From JAEUMD01 sp044222395 (lineage in GTDB: Bacteria; Pseudomonadota; Alphaproteobacteria; Rhizobiales; Hyphomicrobiaceae), in assembly GCA_044222395.1 (NCBI GenBank), contig JBGANK010000011.1, positions 12,694 through 76,693 on the forward strand: DNA of 64,000 nt. Direction: 5' to 3'. Of the stretch, positions 63,686-64,000 are shown piece by piece. Under the pieces are notes generated by a model. That model searched no databases. It was given only the letters and a program-made list of their open reading frames with translations, and was not told where the DNA came from. The translations under genes and the position numbers were made by a program. How positions within the stretch are numbered: the first letter of the stretch is position 1; every line of letters starts with the position of its first letter.

Positions 63686-64000
63686 TGACCTGAGACCCGT
63701 CTCTCATCCGCTCATGGGGAGAGTCCTCAAGTTGATGTTTTGCCCGTTGCCGGGCGTTGCGGCAAGGGCTGACGTGGCGATCCGGAACGCCTCCGGGGTG
63801 CTGTTGGCAAGCGCCGAATGCGGGCGCACCCGGTTGTAATCCTCGCGCCACGCGGCCAGCAGCGTGCGGGCCTCGCCGAGTGAGGAGAACAGCGTCTCGT
63901 TCAGCAGCTCGTCGCGAAGTCGGCCGTTGAAACTCTCCACGAATGCGTTCTGCTGCGGCTTGCCCGGCGCGATGTAGTGCCAGTCGACGCGCACCACCTT
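63686..64000 (-). mobile_element. IS3-family insertion sequence, right-hand part only in window
   Basis: The end of the element is set at TGACCTGAGACCCGTCTC (63686-63703), which starts with the TGACCTG that many IS407-group IS3 ends carry, just before the transposase stop codon. The other end and the rest of the element lie right of the window, so the inverted repeat cannot be compared. The boundary is a fair guess. Confidence 0.65.
63704..64000 (-). CDS. IS3-family transposase OrfB, C-terminal part
   Basis: The last 98 residues or so of an integrase-core transposase. DWHYIAPGKPQQNAFVESFN and GRLRDELLNETLFSSLGEAR, then WREDYNRVRPHSALANSTPE are the well-known C-terminal end of OrfB (rve domain). 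They include the final Glu of the DDE triad in FVESFN. The N-terminal part with the two Asp residues lies beyond the window's right edge. Confidence 0.93.
   Translation of the reverse strand, partial: KVVRVDWHYIAPGKPQQNAFVESFNGRLRDELLNETLFSSLGEARTLLAAWREDYNRVRPHSALANSTPEAFRIATSALAATPGNGQNINLRTLPMSG

Overview
The window (about 62-65% GC by eye) comes from an alphaproteobacterium, most likely of the order Hyphomicrobiales. The strongest pointers are the conserved rnd-lpt-rpoN-hpf-ptsN block, an Omp25-like surface protein, phaR-phaA-phaB, the queG/GST/SDR operon and several dispersed palindromic repeat families typical of that group. The genus cannot be fixed from this sequence. Gene content points to a facultative denitrifier that stores polyhydroxyalkanoate.

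Layout. 1-5 kb: the end of a heme d1 (cd1 nitrite reductase cofactor) operon, nirH(partial)-nirJ-nirN, facing a Dnr/NnrR-type Crp/Fnr regulator gene and a TauE/SafE exporter. 5.5-9.7 kb: cspA, infA, a cysteine-free L,D-transpeptidase-like protein and a frameshifted Ala/Glu-rich exported protein. 9.9-12.8 kb: a GST-queG-SDR operon. 13-21.8 kb: uppP, then ptsN, hpf, rpoN, lptB, a fused lptC-lptA-lptA gene and rnd, all on the minus strand. 22-27 kb: an isolated 1127-aa membrane/coiled-coil protein and a divergent thiolase. 27.4-31.1 kb: zur-znuC-znuB and ispG. 31-37.7 kb: an outer-membrane barrel, a sodium/solute symporter, a polyprenyl synthase, mtgA with a very long N-terminal extension, rpmF and a small membrane protein. 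37.9-48.6 kb: a frameshifted PAS-GGDEF-EAL gene, phaR, phaA-phaB, a frameshifted NYN-LOTUS gene, a cupin, gloB, a methyltransferase and an active-type L,D-transpeptidase.

48.6-49.9 kb is a gene-free patch packed with repeats. To its right lies the most interesting part (49.9-63.4 kb), a respiratory and metal-redox island. It holds a SCO protein divergent from a Tat-exported multicopper oxidase, a cytochrome c fused to a periplasmic-binding-protein fold, an RHS remnant, and then one long operon. That operon encodes a small membrane subunit, a Cu-A subunit, a heme-copper subunit I that lacks the active-site tyrosine, a heme O synthase, a second SCO protein, a cytochrome b/double [4Fe-4S]/MvhD fusion, a membrane-anchored unknown, a bacteriohemerythrin and a Crp/Fnr regulator. 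I read this as an sNOR-like (NorS/NorY) nitric oxide reductase with an unusual electron-transfer partner. Two near-identical FNR/DNR-type boxes (TTGAC-N4-GTTAA) precede the multicopper oxidase/SCO pair and the NOR operon, which suggests shared NO/anaerobic control. The window ends inside an IS3-family element.

Three genes carry four apparent single-base deletions. That could mean real decay, but it fits residual assembly indels at least as well.
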